From an uncultured Collinsella sp. (GTDB taxonomy: Bacteria > Actinomycetota > Coriobacteriia > Coriobacteriales > Coriobacteriaceae), in contig CAAELJ010000078.1 in assembly GCA_900756725.1 (NCBI GenBank), positions 1 to 17,599 of the forward strand: a stretch of 17,599 nucleotides of DNA. Direction: 5' to 3'. Both the position numbers and the translations under genes were made by a program. Of this stretch, positions 6,215 through 13,731 are shown in pieces (within the stretch, counting starts at the first letter, position 1; the number at the start of each line of letters is the position of its first letter). The notes below the pieces were generated by a model, which saw only the letters and a list, made by a program, of their open reading frames with translations, was not told the DNA's origin and did no database searches.

Positions 6215-7624
6215 TCAATTCCAAGACTGTTGATGCTCTTCGTAGGTCTTCGAGAAATACTCCTCGTCCTGCGTAATGTAGAAATACAGGTCGTCGGAGT
6301 CGGTCGGCTCAAGGGTGGCCTTGAGCGCCTCGAGCGACGGAGAGCAGATGGGCGTGGGCGGCAGGCCCTCGTGCTTATAGGTGTTATAGGGGTTATCACT
6401 CTGCAGGTCGTCGGCGGTAACCTCGCCACCGGTGACGTACATCATGGTCGCGTCGCTGTTGAGGTAGCGCAGGCCATCGAGCTTGCCTGCCAGACGGTTA
6501 TAGAAAACCGATGCCACATGCGCGCGCTGGTCGGCGTTGAGGCCCTCGCGCTCGACGATGGAGGCAAGGTTAACGATGTCGTAATCGGACATATCCACGC
6601 CATAGCGCTCCTTGATCTTGGCCTCGCAGCTGGCAAAGTCAAGCGACTTATACTCGGCGTTGAACTGGTCAAGCATGGCGCGAATCACATCATCGGCGCT
6701 TGGGTCCTTACCAAGCGAATAGGTCTTGGGGAACAGGAAACCCTCGAGCGAATCGTTTGCAGCGCCCTCAAGGAAGCTATAGTCCTTCACATAGTTGGAG
6801 GCCTTTGCCTGATTGAGGAAGTCTTCCTTGGAGATACTGTCGTATGCCTTGGCCACGCGATCGGCGACCTGGTCAACCGTCAGGCCCTCTGGGATAGTCA
6901 GTGCATCGGAGCCCGCATTGGGGCCCTCCATGAGCTGCTGAACGACCTTGGTCGCGTCCATGAGCGTCGTGAACGAGTAGGTGCCGGGCTTGAGCGACAT
7001 GTCCGCGTTGAGCTTTTTGACCGCCGCATAGTAATCCTTGGGATTCTCGACAATATGGTTCTCGGAGAGAATCGAGGCGATCGTGTCGCCCGAGGCGCCC
7101 TCGGGAATCGTAACGGTAACCTGCTGGCCAGCGGTGACACTCACGTCCCCCCCACCAAACAAGCCCTTGACGGCCGGTACGACGAAGAAGGCGATGGCAG
7201 CGAGAACGATCACCGCAACCACAACGCCGATAATCATAGGCACCGGCGAGCTTTTCTTTTGGGCACCGCGTCGAGCATGCGTGTTATAGCTCGAGCGCGA
7301 GGCCGGAGCCACGCCATGCGAGCCGCGTACGTGATGCGCGTGCGATTGAGGGACCTGCGCGCGCTGGGTGGGCGCCTGCTGTTTAAAGCGGGCGCCACCT
7401 GCAGGCTGGGCTGCATGGGCAGAGGACTGCTGAGCAGGACGACGAACAGGCTGCTGGCCCGGACGCTGAGCGGGCTGCGCGGGGCGAGAGGAGGGCTGCG
7501 CCGGACGTGCGGCGGGTTGGGCCGCGCGCTGGGTCGGCTGCACCGGACGTTGGCCGGACGGTGCAGGGCGCGACACAGACTGTCGTGTACGATTCGGCTG
7601 GCGCGGATCGGAAGCGCTAGGCAT
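6215..7624 (-). CDS. mltG: Endolytic murein transglycosylase MltG (YceG-like)
   Basis: MltG cuts nascent peptidoglycan glycan strands at the outer face of the membrane and so sets strand length. The 469-aa protein has three parts: a cytoplasmic N-terminal tail (1-125) extremely rich in Pro, Ala, Gln and Arg with repeated RPAQP-like units; one membrane helix (about 128-150); and an extracellular YceG domain. The catalytic glutamate is E358 in NLASIVEREG, equivalent to E218 of E. coli MltG. The closing motif NPYNTYKHEGLPPTPI (411-426) is present. The ATG at 7624 has a strong AGGAGG site 6 bp upstream and overlaps the end of ruvX by 8 bp. The long disordered tail is far larger than in E. coli; similar low-complexity tails occur in other actinobacterial MltG proteins. 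Confidence 0.93.
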   Translation of the reverse strand: MPSASDPRQPNRTRQSVSRPAPSGQRPVQPTQRAAQPAARPAQPSSRPAQPAQRPGQQPVRRPAQQSSAHAAQPAGGARFKQQAPTQRAQVPQSHAHHVRGSHGVAPASRSSYNTHARRGAQKKSSPVPMIIGVVVAVIVLAAIAFFVVPAVKGLFGGGDVSVTAGQQVTVTIPEGASGDTIASILSENHIVENPKDYYAAVKKLNADMSLKPGTYSFTTLMDATKVVQQLMEGPNAGSDALTIPEGLTVDQVADRVAKAYDSISKEDFLNQAKASNYVKDYSFLEGAANDSLEGFLFPKTYSLGKDPSADDVIRAMLDQFNAEYKSLDFASCEAKIKERYGVDMSDYDIVNLASIVEREGLNADQRAHVASVFYNRLAGKLDGLRYLNSDATMMYVTGGEVTADDLQSDNPYNTYKHEGLPPTPICSPSLEALKATLEPTDSDDLYFYITQDEEYFSKTYEEHQQSWN

Positions 7625-8045
7625 GCGAAACCTCCTCGTTTTTGCGATCGAGCCATGTCTGCAAGAACAGGCTAGCGGCGATCATGTCAATCTTGCCCCT
7701 CATCTGCTTTTCGTTGAGTCCCTGCTCGCGCAGGATACGCTTGGCCTCTTGCGAGGACAGGCGCTCATCCTCAAACACCAGCGGAAGGCCGAGCTCGTCT
7801 GCAATCTTTTGCGCCACGGCGGCAACGCGCTCGGCCTGGGGGCCGGGTTCGCCGGCCATGGTCAGGGGACGTCCGCTTACCAGGATGTCAGGCTCATAGT
7901 CCTCGACCAGATAGCGGAACGTCTTGGCCATACCGGTGACCTCAGCGGTCGGGAGCACCTTGACGGGCATCGCCATCTTGCCATCACGGCTCGAGACGGC
8001 GATGCCGATCCTGGTCTCCCCTATGTCCAGCGCGAGCGCGACCAC
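7617..8045 (-). CDS. ruvX: RuvX/YqgF family putative Holliday junction resolvase
   Basis: RuvX is a small RNase H-fold nuclease, described as a putative Holliday junction resolvase and linked to rRNA processing in some bacteria. The 142-aa product has the family's length and motifs: ALDIGETRIGIAVSS with D7, the VSGRPLTMAGEPG turn (56-68), FEDERLSSQEA with E94, and D120 in KIDMIAASLFLQTWLD. The start is GTG at 8045, 9 bp after the alaS stop; the ribosome site is weak, so translation may depend on coupling to alaS. The order alaS-ruvX-mltG is widely conserved in Gram-positive bacteria. Confidence 0.93.
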   Translation of the reverse strand: MVALALDIGETRIGIAVSSRDGKMAMPVKVLPTAEVTGMAKTFRYLVEDYEPDILVSGRPLTMAGEPGPQAERVAAVAQKIADELGLPLVFEDERLSSQEAKRILREQGLNEKQMRGKIDMIAASLFLQTWLDRKNEEVSHA

Positions 8046-8054
8046 AGCGACTAC

Positions 8055-10712
8055 TTAGGCGCCGAGCGCGGTCTTGGCGGCCGCGAGGGCATCGGCGATA
8101 CCGGCAGCATTCTTACCACCGGCCTGGGCCATGTTGGGACGGCCGCCACCGCGACCGTCGACCAGGCCCGCGATCTGCTTAATCACGTTGCCGGCGTGAA
8201 AACCGGCCTTCACGGCGTCGTCGGAACCGGCGGCGAGCAACGCAGGCGTGCCCTTCTCGGTCACGCTGGCAACGACGCAGGCGACAGGGCCGGCGACCTT
8301 CTGGTGCACGGTATCCCAGACGTTGCGCAGGTCAGCAGCCTCAAGGCCCTGGAGCTCAGCGACGACGAGCTTATAGCCGTCGAGCTCGACGGCACCCTCG
8401 ATGGCGCTGGAGATAGCGTCGGAGGAGCCACCGGTCAGCGCCTTCTTGAGCTTGTTAGACGTCTCGCGCAGCTCGGCCTGCAGGTTCTCCACACGAGCGG
8501 GAACCTCGTCAACACGGCACTTGAGCGCAGCGGCAGCGGCGTCAACGAGTGCCAGGCGGTCGGCCATGTAGTCGAGGGCGCCCTTAGAGGTAACGGCCTC
8601 GATACGGCGGACGTTCGAGCCCGTGGAGGACTCGGAGATAATCTTGAACAGGCCAATCTCGGCAGTGTTGGCAGCATGCGTACCACCGCAGAGCTCGCGG
8701 GAGAACGGCTGGTCCTCGGCGCCCACGGAAACGACGCGGACGACGTCGCCGTATTTCTCGCCAAAGAGGGCGACAGCACCGGCGGCCTTGGCCTCGTCGA
8801 TGCCCATGACACGGGTCACGACCGGCTTGGAAGCGAAAATCTGCTGGTTAACCAGGTCCTCGACAGCCTTGAGCTGCTCGGAAGACAGGGCCTCGAAGTG
8901 CGTGAAGTCAAAGCGCAGGTGCTCGGGCGTCACCAGAGAGCCGGCCTGGGAGACATGCTCGCCCAGTACCTGCTTAAGCGCAGCGTCGAGCAGATGCGTG
9001 GCGGTGTGGTTGCGGCGCAGGAAACCACGGCGCTCGGCGTCGAGCGCGGCGGTCACGGTAGCACCGACGGTCAGCGTACCCCCGGCAACGTGCGCGACGT
9101 GGGCATACAGGCCGTTGTGGTTCTTGGTGTCGGCAACGGTCAGAACAACGCCCTCGGCGGAAAGCTCGCCGGCGTCGCCCTGCTGGCCGCCCATCTCGGC
9201 GTAGAACGGGGTGCGGTCGAGCACGACGTCGACGTCCTCGCCCGCGGCGGCAGACTCGACGGACTCGCCGTTGCGCACGATGGCGACAACCTTGGCGCCC
9301 TCGATAACGTCGTTGTCGTAGCCGTCAAAGTCGGTCGCAGCGACCTTGTCGGAAAGCTCGACCCACACGTCGTTGAAGCTGCCCCAGGCATCGCCCTTGG
9401 CGTTGGCACGGGCGCGGGCCTTCTGGTCCTCCATGCAAGCGGTGAAGCCGTCCATGTCGACGTCATGGCCAGCGGCGCCCGCGATCTCAACGGTCAGGTC
9501 GATGGGGAAACCAAAGGTATCGTGCAGCTTAAAGGCGACCTCGCCCGGAAGCACGGCGCCCTCGGCAAGAGCAGCCAGGGCCTCGTCCAGGTAGACGCGG
9601 CCGTTGTCGAGCGTCGTGGAGAAGCGCTCCTCCTCAGAGGCGACGATACCCTTGACGAGTGCGACGTTCTTTAGCAGCTCGGGATAGGCCTCGCCCATCT
9701 GAGCGTTGACCTCGTCGATGAACTTGGTCAGGAAGGCGCCCTCGATGCCCAGCAGGCGACCGTGGAACACGGCGCGGCGGAGCAGGCGGCGAAGGACGTA
9801 CTCGCGGCCCTCGTTACCGGGCAGGATGCCGTCCGAGATCATAAAGTCGACGGCACGGGAGTGATCGGCGATGATGCGCAGCGAGCGGCTGGCGCCGGAG
9901 TAATCGTCGGCGTCATAGGTCTTGCCGCTGATCTTCTCACCGAGCTTGATGAGGTGCTGCATCAGATCGCCGTCGTAGTTGGCGGTCTTGTGCTGCATGA
10001 TGGCGGCCATGCGCTCCAGACCCATGCCCGTATCGAGGTTGCGGTGCGGCAGCTCCGGCATGGAGCCGTCCTCCTGGCGGTCGTACTGGGTAAACACGAG
10101 GTTCCAGAACTCAAGGAAGCGGTCACAGTCGCAGCCGGGCTTGCAGTCGGGGCTACCGCAGCCGACCTCCTCGCCCATGTCAAAGTAGATCTCGGAGCAC
10201 GGACCGCAGGGACCGGTGGGGCCAGCGGCCCAGAAGTTGTCGTCCTCGCCAAGGCGCGAGATGTGATCCTCGGCAACGCCCAGGGAGCGCCACACGTCGT
10301 GGGTCTCGTCGTCCTCGGTAAAGACGGTGAAGTACAGGCGGTCGAGCGGCAGCTTGAACTCCTTGGTGATAAGCTCGAAGGCCCAAGCGCAAGCCTGCTG
10401 CTTGGAGACGCCGCCAAAGGAGAAGTCGCCGAGCATCTCAAAGAACGAGAGGTGACGGCCGTCCTCGCCGATGCAGTCGATGTCGTTGGTGCGGACACAC
10501 TTCTGGCAGGAGATCGCGCCGATCTCCTTCATGGCCTTCTTGCCCTGGTAGTACTCCTTAAACTGGTTCATGCCGGCGTTGGCAAGCAGCAGCGAGGGGT
10601 CGTCGGGAACAAGGGACGAAGAAGGATAGAGCTTAAGACCGCGCTCCTCAAAGAAGTTGAGGAACTTGGAGCGGATCTCGGCCGTAGTCATTGACGGGTA
10701 GTCAGCACTCAT
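8055..10712 (-). CDS. alaS: Alanine--tRNA ligase
   Basis: AlaRS charges tRNA-Ala with alanine. The 885-aa protein has all domains: class II catalytic core (about 1-250, with FFEMLGDFSFGG and RNLDTGMGLERM), tRNA-recognition helices, the editing domain that removes mischarged serine and glycine (H569xxxH573 in RRNHTATHLL and C675-GGTH), a coiled-coil stretch (about 715-765) and the C-Ala domain ending with GRGGGRPNMAQAG. A cysteine cluster (C185, C190, C194, C196) lies in the core, as in many bacterial AlaRS. The open frame extends upstream, but the ATG at 10712 has a GAGGAG site and lies downstream of the promoter. It heads the alaS-ruvX-mltG-YqeG-aroK-aroB-like unit. No T-box leader is seen. 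Confidence 0.97.
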   Translation of the reverse strand: MSADYPSMTTAEIRSKFLNFFEERGLKLYPSSSLVPDDPSLLLANAGMNQFKEYYQGKKAMKEIGAISCQKCVRTNDIDCIGEDGRHLSFFEMLGDFSFGGVSKQQACAWAFELITKEFKLPLDRLYFTVFTEDDETHDVWRSLGVAEDHISRLGEDDNFWAAGPTGPCGPCSEIYFDMGEEVGCGSPDCKPGCDCDRFLEFWNLVFTQYDRQEDGSMPELPHRNLDTGMGLERMAAIMQHKTANYDGDLMQHLIKLGEKISGKTYDADDYSGASRSLRIIADHSRAVDFMISDGILPGNEGREYVLRRLLRRAVFHGRLLGIEGAFLTKFIDEVNAQMGEAYPELLKNVALVKGIVASEEERFSTTLDNGRVYLDEALAALAEGAVLPGEVAFKLHDTFGFPIDLTVEIAGAAGHDVDMDGFTACMEDQKARARANAKGDAWGSFNDVWVELSDKVAATDFDGYDNDVIEGAKVVAIVRNGESVESAAAGEDVDVVLDRTPFYAEMGGQQGDAGELSAEGVVLTVADTKNHNGLYAHVAHVAGGTLTVGATVTAALDAERRGFLRRNHTATHLLDAALKQVLGEHVSQAGSLVTPEHLRFDFTHFEALSSEQLKAVEDLVNQQIFASKPVVTRVMGIDEAKAAGAVALFGEKYGDVVRVVSVGAEDQPFSRELCGGTHAANTAEIGLFKIISESSTGSNVRRIEAVTSKGALDYMADRLALVDAAAAALKCRVDEVPARVENLQAELRETSNKLKKALTGGSSDAISSAIEGAVELDGYKLVVAELQGLEAADLRNVWDTVHQKVAGPVACVVASVTEKGTPALLAAGSDDAVKAGFHAGNVIKQIAGLVDGRGGGRPNMAQAGGKNAAGIADALAAAKTALGA

Positions 10713-10758
10713 AGAGGGAATCTCCTCGGTTTCACATCGAAACAGTTCAAACGTAACG

Positions 10759-10786
10759 ATATTACCATCCCGCCGCGCAAGTGCAA
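10759..10786 (-). promoter_or_regulatory. Probable alaS promoter (extended -10)
   Basis: On the minus strand TTGCAC (10781-10786) is followed 16 bp later by TAATAT (10759-10764), preceded by TGG, i.e. an extended -10. It would start transcription near 10752, about 40 nt before the alaS ATG. The -35 shares its first bases with the T-tract of the terminator just upstream. Confidence 0.6.
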
Positions 10787-10814
10787 AAAAGAGGGCCGAC
10801 ATAAAGCCGACCCT
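10785..10814 (-). terminator. Intrinsic terminator upstream of alaS
   Basis: On the minus strand a 9-bp stem (10806-10814 with 10792-10800, two G-U pairs in RNA), a 5-nt loop and a run of CTTTTTT form a standard terminator. The T-run is only on the minus side. The nearest minus gene upstream is the AI-2E transporter, whose stop is about 340 bp away, so this would end its transcript after it has run antisense to the small plus-strand gene. Confidence 0.75.
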
Positions 10815-10868
10815 ACAGCGAAAGTGCACGTTATTTAGGAGTATGCGATGCTTTGAAAAAGGCTACTG

Positions 10869-10874
10869 TATAAT
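10869..10874 (+). promoter_or_regulatory. -10 box of the small plus-strand gene
   Basis: A perfect TATAAT preceded by TG lies 32 bp before the ATG at 10907, the same TGTATAAT arrangement as upstream of efp. A TTGAAA at 10853-10858 is too close (10 bp) to be its -35. Transcription would start near 10881, a leader of about 26 nt carrying GGAAGGAG. Confidence 0.5.
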
Positions 10875-10906
10875 TACATATAAGATTCACCCGGAAGGAG
10901 CGATCG

Positions 10907-11145
10907 ATGAAAAGCAAACGATTTGTCCTAAATGCACTTCTGGTTGTAGCACTTTTAGCGCTTTTGGCTTTCTCCTGCTGGTACGCAAACCAACCAGCAT
11001 TTGGCTACGTATTGTATGCAGTAATGTCCGGCGATAAAGCCTATTACACTCTACGCGCAATTGACGTTCTCTTTTCTATGTAGCCGGCCCCTTATCAATC
11101 GCTTTGCTCGCGTTTCTTGTCATTTACAACTTCAAGAAACGCTAG
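10907..11145 (+). pseudogene. Small two-helix membrane protein gene, frame apparently broken at a T-run
   Basis: I do not recognise this gene. A strong GGAAGGAG site lies 6 bp before the ATG at 10907. As written the frame gives 58 aa and stops at TAG 11081-11083: MKSKRF, a hydrophobic helix (about 7-25), then a short polar/aromatic stretch. Reading on in the -1 frame from the TTTT at 11072-11075 gives a second clear membrane helix (YVAGPLSIALLAFLVIYNF) and a positive end KKR followed by TAG at 11143-11145. With one more T the gene would encode about 79 aa with two helices. This looks like a one-base deletion, a phase-variable tract or a sequencing error; no canonical slippery heptamer is seen. 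It is the only plus-strand gene I support and runs toward the AI-2E transporter gene, ending 6 bp from its stop. Confidence 0.6.
11110..11142. repeat. Perfect 10-bp inverted repeat between convergent gene ends
   Basis: GCGTTTCTTG (11110-11119) pairs perfectly with CAAGAAACGC (11133-11142) around a 13-nt loop. It spans the 3' end of the small plus-strand gene and lies just after the stop of the minus-strand transporter. Neither side has a T-run, so it is not a standard intrinsic terminator, but it could slow RNA decay from either transcript. Confidence 0.45.
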
Positions 11146-11151
11146 CGGTGC

Positions 11152-12564
11152 CTATTTGGAATCCGAATCGTCCATGGAGCCGTCGATGCCGGTTTTGGTA
11201 TCGTCGTCCGAGTTGGAGTCATCGTCCTTGGCGAAGGGATTCTTGAAAAAGCTCGTCGCATCGGGCTGCAGGCCCAAGAGCTTGATCCAGGGATTCTCGA
11301 GCTCGGGCTTGGGCATCGCCTGGGCCTCGGGCGCGGTCTCGTTGCCGATGAGCTCGGACTCGTAAATGAACGTATCGTCTCCAAGCGCGTCGTAGGCGGC
11401 GACCGGGTTGCCCTCGGCATCGCGATATGGCGTGCCCTTAAATACAGCGCCGTCGTATGCCACGAGCTGGCGACCGGTCTCGTTCTCAAAGTAGTAGACG
11501 AAAATGCCCTTGAGGGCCGCGCACAGCGGAATGGCGATGACCATGCCGATGGGACCCATAAGTGCCGAACCAATAACGAGGGCCGTCAGGCTCATGATGG
11601 GATGCACCTGCACCGAACTCTGCATGACCTTGGGGGAAATGACGTTATCGGTGACGTTTTGAGCCACCATGGTCACAACGAGCGTCCACAACGCCAGCAT
11701 GGGGCTGAACATAAAGCCGAGCACCGTGGCGATCGCCGCGCTTACCCAGGGACCGACAACCGGGACCAAGTGCATGATGCCGGTAAAGATGGCCATGAGT
11801 GCCGCGTAGGGATGGCCAATGAGCGTAAAGCCGATAAAGGCGAGGATGCCACCGCAGATGGACGTCACGACCATGCCGCGCATATAACCGCCGACCGAGC
11901 GCGAAAGAATCGCGACCATAAAGCGGTACGAGGTCTCTTTTTCCTGTCCGATGATGGTACAGACCTCGTGGTGCATACGGGGATAATCGCAGGCAAGCCA
12001 GTAGGCAAGCACCAAACCCAGGAAGATTACGAACAGCTGCGAGGCCGTGTTGGTGATCAGCGGGAACACGCCGCGACCGAGCTCAGCGGCGATTTGCGAT
12101 ACGTACTTGGACGCCACAGTAACCAGCGAGGACAGATTATCGTCCAAGTACTCCTTGAGCGGCGTGTTGTTGAGCGTCTTAGCGTGCGAAATCATCTCGT
12201 TGAGATCACCGCCCGCAACGCGAAGCTGCTCAGGCAGACGGCTCAGGACTTCCATAATCTGACCGAGCAAAATAGGGGACAGGATGCAGACGACGCCGAC
12301 GAGCACTGCCACAACCACGATCAGCGCGATGAGCGAACCGATGCCACGACCGACGCCGTGATGCTCGAGCCAGTTAGTGATCGGCGACATCACAAAAGCG
12401 ATGATGGAACCGACAGCGAGAAACTCGATAACCGGCGCCAAGATACCCATAAGGTTAAAGATGACGGCGGCGATGACAATGCAGCCGACGACAGCCCAAA
12501 TGCGAAGCGTCAGAATACGAGTATCGCGCAGCGTGCGGTCGGTTTGTTGGGGGTGCTCAATCAT
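11152..12564 (-). CDS. AI-2E family transporter (PF01594-type membrane protein)
   Basis: The 470-aa protein is a polytopic membrane protein of the AI-2E transporter family, whose characterised members include Na+/H+ antiporters and a proposed autoinducer-2 exporter; the substrate here is unknown. About seven or eight hydrophobic helices are seen between residues 20 and 355, with the typical early LAPVIEFLAVGSIIAFVMSP segment, an amphipathic region (105-165) and the conserved late block with GIMHLVPVVGPWVSAAIATV and NVTDNVISPKVM. The last 110 residues are a soluble tail ending in an acidic Asp/Ser-rich stretch. The ATG overlaps the sigma-factor stop as ATGA, placing it last in the DUF948-RsbW-sigma operon and suggesting a stress-linked role. 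Confidence 0.9.
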   Translation of the reverse strand: MIEHPQQTDRTLRDTRILTLRIWAVVGCIVIAAVIFNLMGILAPVIEFLAVGSIIAFVMSPITNWLEHHGVGRGIGSLIALIVVVAVLVGVVCILSPILLGQIMEVLSRLPEQLRVAGGDLNEMISHAKTLNNTPLKEYLDDNLSSLVTVASKYVSQIAAELGRGVFPLITNTASQLFVIFLGLVLAYWLACDYPRMHHEVCTIIGQEKETSYRFMVAILSRSVGGYMRGMVVTSICGGILAFIGFTLIGHPYAALMAIFTGIMHLVPVVGPWVSAAIATVLGFMFSPMLALWTLVVTMVAQNVTDNVISPKVMQSSVQVHPIMSLTALVIGSALMGPIGMVIAIPLCAALKGIFVYYFENETGRQLVAYDGAVFKGTPYRDAEGNPVAAYDALGDDTFIYESELIGNETAPEAQAMPKPELENPWIKLLGLQPDATSFFKNPFAKDDDSNSDDDTKTGIDGSMDDSDSK

Positions 12565-13352
12565 GAACGAACCATCACTCCGTCGGGGTCGATCTTGTCC
12601 TGTATCTTCTTAAGGGTACGGCGCAGCAGGCGCGAGACCTGCACCTGCGAGATACCCAACTTCTTAGCGATCTCGATCTGGGTCATGCCCTTCACAAAGC
12701 GCAGCTCGATAACCTCACGCTCACGCGGCGAGAAATCGCGGATGGCTTCCTCGATCACCAGGCGGTCATCGGTAAAATCGAGCTCGTTGTCGTCATCGGC
12801 ATAGCGGTCGAGAATCGAGGGGGCATCATCGGAATCGGACGCGCCAGGAGCCTCGATGGGCACCGAGGTATAGGCCGAAGACGATTCCATGGCCTCCAGC
12901 ACCTCGTCGACGGTCACACCCAGATACTCAGCGATTTCTTCGACCTTAGGCGAGCGCTGCAACTCGTTGGTAAGTTTGTCGGTAGCCTGGTTAACCTTGG
13001 CAGAAAGCTCCTGCAGACGGCGCGGCACGCGCACGCTCCAGCCCTTGTCGCGGAAGTGACGCTTGATCTCGCCCAGGATGGTAGGCGTGGCAAACGTGGT
13101 GAACTCGAGCCCGCGCTCGGGATCAAAGCGGTCGATTGCTTTGAGCAGACCCAGGTATCCGACCTGCATCAGGTCGTCGAGCGGCTCGCCGCGGTTCTTA
13201 AATTTGTTGGCAAGAAACCTTACCAGGTTCATATGGGACATAACGAGCTGCTCACGTGCGTCCGGATCACCGGTCTCTTTGTAGCGACGAAACAGCTCGC
13301 GGGTTTTCTCCTTGTCCCAAGCGGTCTTACCGCTCCGGGAACGTTCGGTCAT
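12561..13352 (-). CDS. SigB/SigF/SigG-type alternative sigma factor
   Basis: The 263-aa protein is a group 3 sigma factor that directs RNA polymerase to a special promoter set, typically stress or developmental genes. Region 2 (about 36-105) contains DLMQVGYLGLLKAIDRFDP and FTTFATPTILGEIKRHFRD; region 3 (about 106-180) contains VRVPRRLQEL and the EIAEYLGV helix; region 4 (about 205-250) contains SPREREVIELRF and the helix-turn-helix MTQIEIAKKLGISQVQVSR. An acidic linker (171-196) separates regions 3 and 4. The ATG at 13352 lies 1 bp after the stop of the RsbW-like gene, the usual anti-sigma/sigma pairing. Whether it is nearer to SigB or SigF cannot be decided by eye. Confidence 0.92.
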   Translation of the reverse strand: MTERSRSGKTAWDKEKTRELFRRYKETGDPDAREQLVMSHMNLVRFLANKFKNRGEPLDDLMQVGYLGLLKAIDRFDPERGLEFTTFATPTILGEIKRHFRDKGWSVRVPRRLQELSAKVNQATDKLTNELQRSPKVEEIAEYLGVTVDEVLEAMESSSAYTSVPIEAPGASDSDDAPSILDRYADDDNELDFTDDRLVIEEAIRDFSPREREVIELRFVKGMTQIEIAKKLGISQVQVSRLLRRTLKKIQDKIDPDGVMVRS

Positions 13353-13353
13353 A

Positions 13354-13731
13354 TTAGATATCCGCCTTGAGGTCGAGGGAAAGCGTCAGGGGCTCTGCAG
13401 TCTTTTCGTAGGAATCGCACACGCTTGCCAGAATGAGCTCGGCATACACGGCAGCCTGATCATCCTCATCGACAGTCGCCTGGTCACCAAAGGTAAAGGT
13501 CATGCCCACGTGCGATTCGTCGACGTCGAATTTGATCGAAATGTCGTCGGAATCAACGGCCGTGCAGCCAAAGATGAAGGCCTCCTCGGCAGCCATACGG
13601 ATGTCCTCGATGCGATCGACGGACATGGAGCACAGCGCACCAACGTTGGCGGCCGTCATACGTACGAGACGTGCCAGACGCGGATCCCCGGCAACAGTCA
13701 GCGAGATGGGGCAGGTTGCTTCGCTACTCAT
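13354..13731 (-). CDS. RsbW-like anti-sigma factor, ATP-binding motifs degenerate
   Basis: The 125-aa protein resembles RsbW/SpoIIAB serine-kinase anti-sigma factors, shown by its position 1 bp before the sigma gene, the N-terminal LTVAGDPRLARLVRMTAANV strand-helix and the helix SVDRIEDIRMAAEEAF. RsbW proteins bind the sigma factor and are switched off through phosphorylation of an STAS partner. Here the N-box Asn (EACTNAV in B. subtilis RsbW) is F54 in EEAFIFGC, and the DxGxxFD and GGLGLxL boxes are absent, so ATP binding and kinase activity look lost; E50 remains. It is also shorter than the usual 140-160 aa. The ATG at 13731 has a GAGGAG site and overlaps the DUF948 gene by 8 bp. It may be a constitutive or ligand-controlled anti-sigma factor. 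Confidence 0.78.
   Translation of the reverse strand: MSSEATCPISLTVAGDPRLARLVRMTAANVGALCSMSVDRIEDIRMAAEEAFIFGCTAVDSDDISIKFDVDESHVGMTFTFGDQATVDEDDQAAVYAELILASVCDSYEKTAEPLTLSLDLKADI

Noticed and set aside
7623..9674. 683-aa plus-strand open frame
   Set aside because: It is antisense to ruvX and alaS, shows no recognisable domain, and long antisense frames are normal opposite GC-rich genes. The minus-strand proteins are clear matches.
10713..10758. T-box or other riboswitch ahead of alaS
   Set aside because: The leader from the likely start site is only about 40 nt and has no T-box core or antiterminator structure.
10930..10985. Lipoprotein signal in the small plus-strand protein
   Set aside because: The residues before C24 are L-A-F-S, with no Leu at -3, so they do not fit a normal lipobox; a plain membrane helix is more likely.
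11061..11246. Plus-strand open frame of 61 aa over the end of the small gene
   Set aside because: It has no ribosome site and its translation is not membrane-like; the -1 frame continuation of the upstream gene explains the region better.
11602..12804. 400-aa plus-strand open frame
   Set aside because: It is antisense to the AI-2E transporter and sigma genes; its His/Arg/Asp-rich composition is a shadow of hydrophobic codons.
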